13,065 nucleotides of DNA from contig JAEEKC010000096.1 in the NCBI GenBank assembly GCA_016282215.1, forward strand, positions 1 to 13,065, read 5' to 3'. The notes beneath the pieces were generated by a model. It was not told where the DNA came from. It made no database searches and saw only the letters and a program-made list of their open reading frames with translations. The number at the start of each line of letters is the position of its first letter. Position 1 is the first letter of the stretch. Below, piece after piece: positions 12,171 to 13,065 of this stretch. The translations under genes were made by a program, and so were the position numbers. The DNA comes from Lachnospiraceae bacterium (GTDB lineage: Bacteria > Bacillota > Clostridia > Lachnospirales > Lachnospiraceae).

Positions 12171-13065
12171 ATGGCAAGCGAGATCAGAGACATCAATTTG
12201 GCGGAGAGCGGAGAGCGCAAGATCGAATGGGTGAAAAGAAACTGCGATCTGCTCAGGACCTTAGAGGAAGAGTTTTCAAAGGAAAAACCTTTTGCAGGAA
12301 AAAAGATCGCACTTTCCGTGCATTTGGAAGCAAAGACGGCCTATCTTTGCAAGGTGCTTGCGGCAGGCGGCGCAGAAATGTATATCACCGGCTCGAATCC
12401 CCTGTCGACGCAGGATGACGTGGCAGCAGCGCTGGTAAAAGCAGGATTGGAAGTGCATGCCTGGTATGATGCTACGGATGAGGAATACAATCATCATATC
12501 AGACAGGTATTAAAGATTGGTCCGAACATCATCATCGATGACGGCGGTGACCTTGTCAATATGATGCATACGGAGTTTACGGATCTGATCCCGCAGGTGA
12601 TCGGCGGTTGCGAAGAGACCACCACAGGCATCATCAGGCTGGAAAATATGAACCGCGCAGGGAAGCTGGCCTTTCCAATGGTGCGCGTGAACAATGCGCA
12701 GTGCAAGCACTTTTTTGATAACCGCTACGGAACCGGACAGTCTGTCTGGGACGGCATCAACCGGACCACCAATCTGATCGTGGCAGGCAAGACCGTTGTC
12801 GTAGCCGGATACGGCTGGTGCGGCAAGGGAACGGCTATGCGTGCAAAAGGCCTTGGGGCAAAAGTCATTGTCACCGAGATCGACCCCGTGAAGGCGATCG
12901 AAGCGGTTATGGACGGCTTCGACGTAATGCCCATGAAGGAAGCGGCAAAATACGGCGACTTCTTTGTAACAGTGACCGGATGCGATAAAGTCATCGATGA
13001 AGAAGACTTTATGGAAATGAAGGATGGCGCCATCCTTTGCAATGCAGGACATTTTGACTGTGAGA
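12171..13065 (+). CDS. ahcY: S-adenosylhomocysteine hydrolase (partial, cut by window end)
   Basis: The first 298 residues of an SAH hydrolase are present, and the frame is open at the window end. The sequence follows the short Thermotoga/archaeal type: HLEAKTAYL with H51, ITGSNPLSTQDDVA, IIDDGGD (D123, D124), EETTTG (E148, E149), CKHFFDNRYGTGQS (K179, D183) and the NAD-binding loop AGYGWCGKG. The enzyme splits SAH into homocysteine and adenosine using bound NAD, relieving inhibition of methyltransferases. Some archaeal relatives prefer S-inosylhomocysteine, so the substrate is not certain. ATG 12171 has AAAGGGG at 12158-12164. About 110 C-terminal residues are missing. Confidence 0.93.
   Translation, partial: MASEIRDINLAESGERKIEWVKRNCDLLRTLEEEFSKEKPFAGKKIALSVHLEAKTAYLCKVLAAGGAEMYITGSNPLSTQDDVAAALVKAGLEVHAWYDATDEEYNHHIRQVLKIGPNIIIDDGGDLVNMMHTEFTDLIPQVIGGCEETTTGIIRLENMNRAGKLAFPMVRVNNAQCKHFFDNRYGTGQSVWDGINRTTNLIVAGKTVVVAGYGWCGKGTAMRAKGLGAKVIVTEIDPVKAIEAVMDGFDVMPMKEAAKYGDFFVTVTGCDKVIDEEDFMEMKDGAILCNAGHFDCE

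Overview
The window looks like the chromosome of a Clostridia-class Bacillota, most likely Lachnospiraceae. The reasons are the moderate GC content, the FtsEX/M23/S41 cluster, a PucR/CdaR-type regulator, CvfB, a FatA/B-like acyl-ACP thioesterase, strong AGGAG-type ribosome binding sites and some TTG starts. This assignment is inferred from gene content, not from a marker gene. All recognised genes lie on the + strand. No rRNA, tRNA, CRISPR array, transposase or phage gene was seen.

Layout: positions 1-282 hold a strong intrinsic terminator for an upstream transcript, a cluster of inverted and direct repeats, and a good sigma-A-type promoter. Next come an acyl-ACP thioesterase (283-1095), a GC-rich multi-hairpin element (about 1103-1250), the S1-domain protein CvfB (1269-2105) and a divergent GT26/TagA-like protein that has lost the family's key residues (2124-2909). 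A structured 223-bp leader precedes a PucR/CdaR-like regulator (3133-4221). The cell-wall module follows: ftsE and ftsX (overlapping), a secreted coiled-coil M23 peptidase and an S41 carboxy-terminal processing protease (4339-8740). After that lie a GT14 glycosyltransferase (8823-9743), an AzlC/AzlD amino-acid exporter pair with a possible 42-codon ORF between them, and a final group of an anchored coiled-coil protein, a PaaI-like hotdog thioesterase and an S-adenosylhomocysteine hydrolase cut off by the window end.

How the genes work together: FtsE (ATPase) and FtsX (membrane) probably control the secreted M23 peptidase, which here keeps its zinc ligands. The S41 protease could trim an envelope protein in the same process. 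The anchored coiled-coil protein, PaaI-like protein and SAH hydrolase are packed 8 and 22 bp apart and are probably one transcript.

The most unusual signal is non-coding. A degenerate intergenic repeat of about 50-54 bp ends in an ACTACTGATAAATTA-like tail directly before the ribosome binding site. It precedes at least four unrelated genes: the PucR-like regulator, ftsE (two tandem copies), the GT14 gene and the coiled-coil gene. A fifth, weaker copy straddles the ftsX stop codon. The two best copies match at 36 of 43 positions. Most of their differences are transitions that keep a small GAAA-loop hairpin and an outer stem. It may be a small mobile leader element or a shared 5' UTR regulatory motif.
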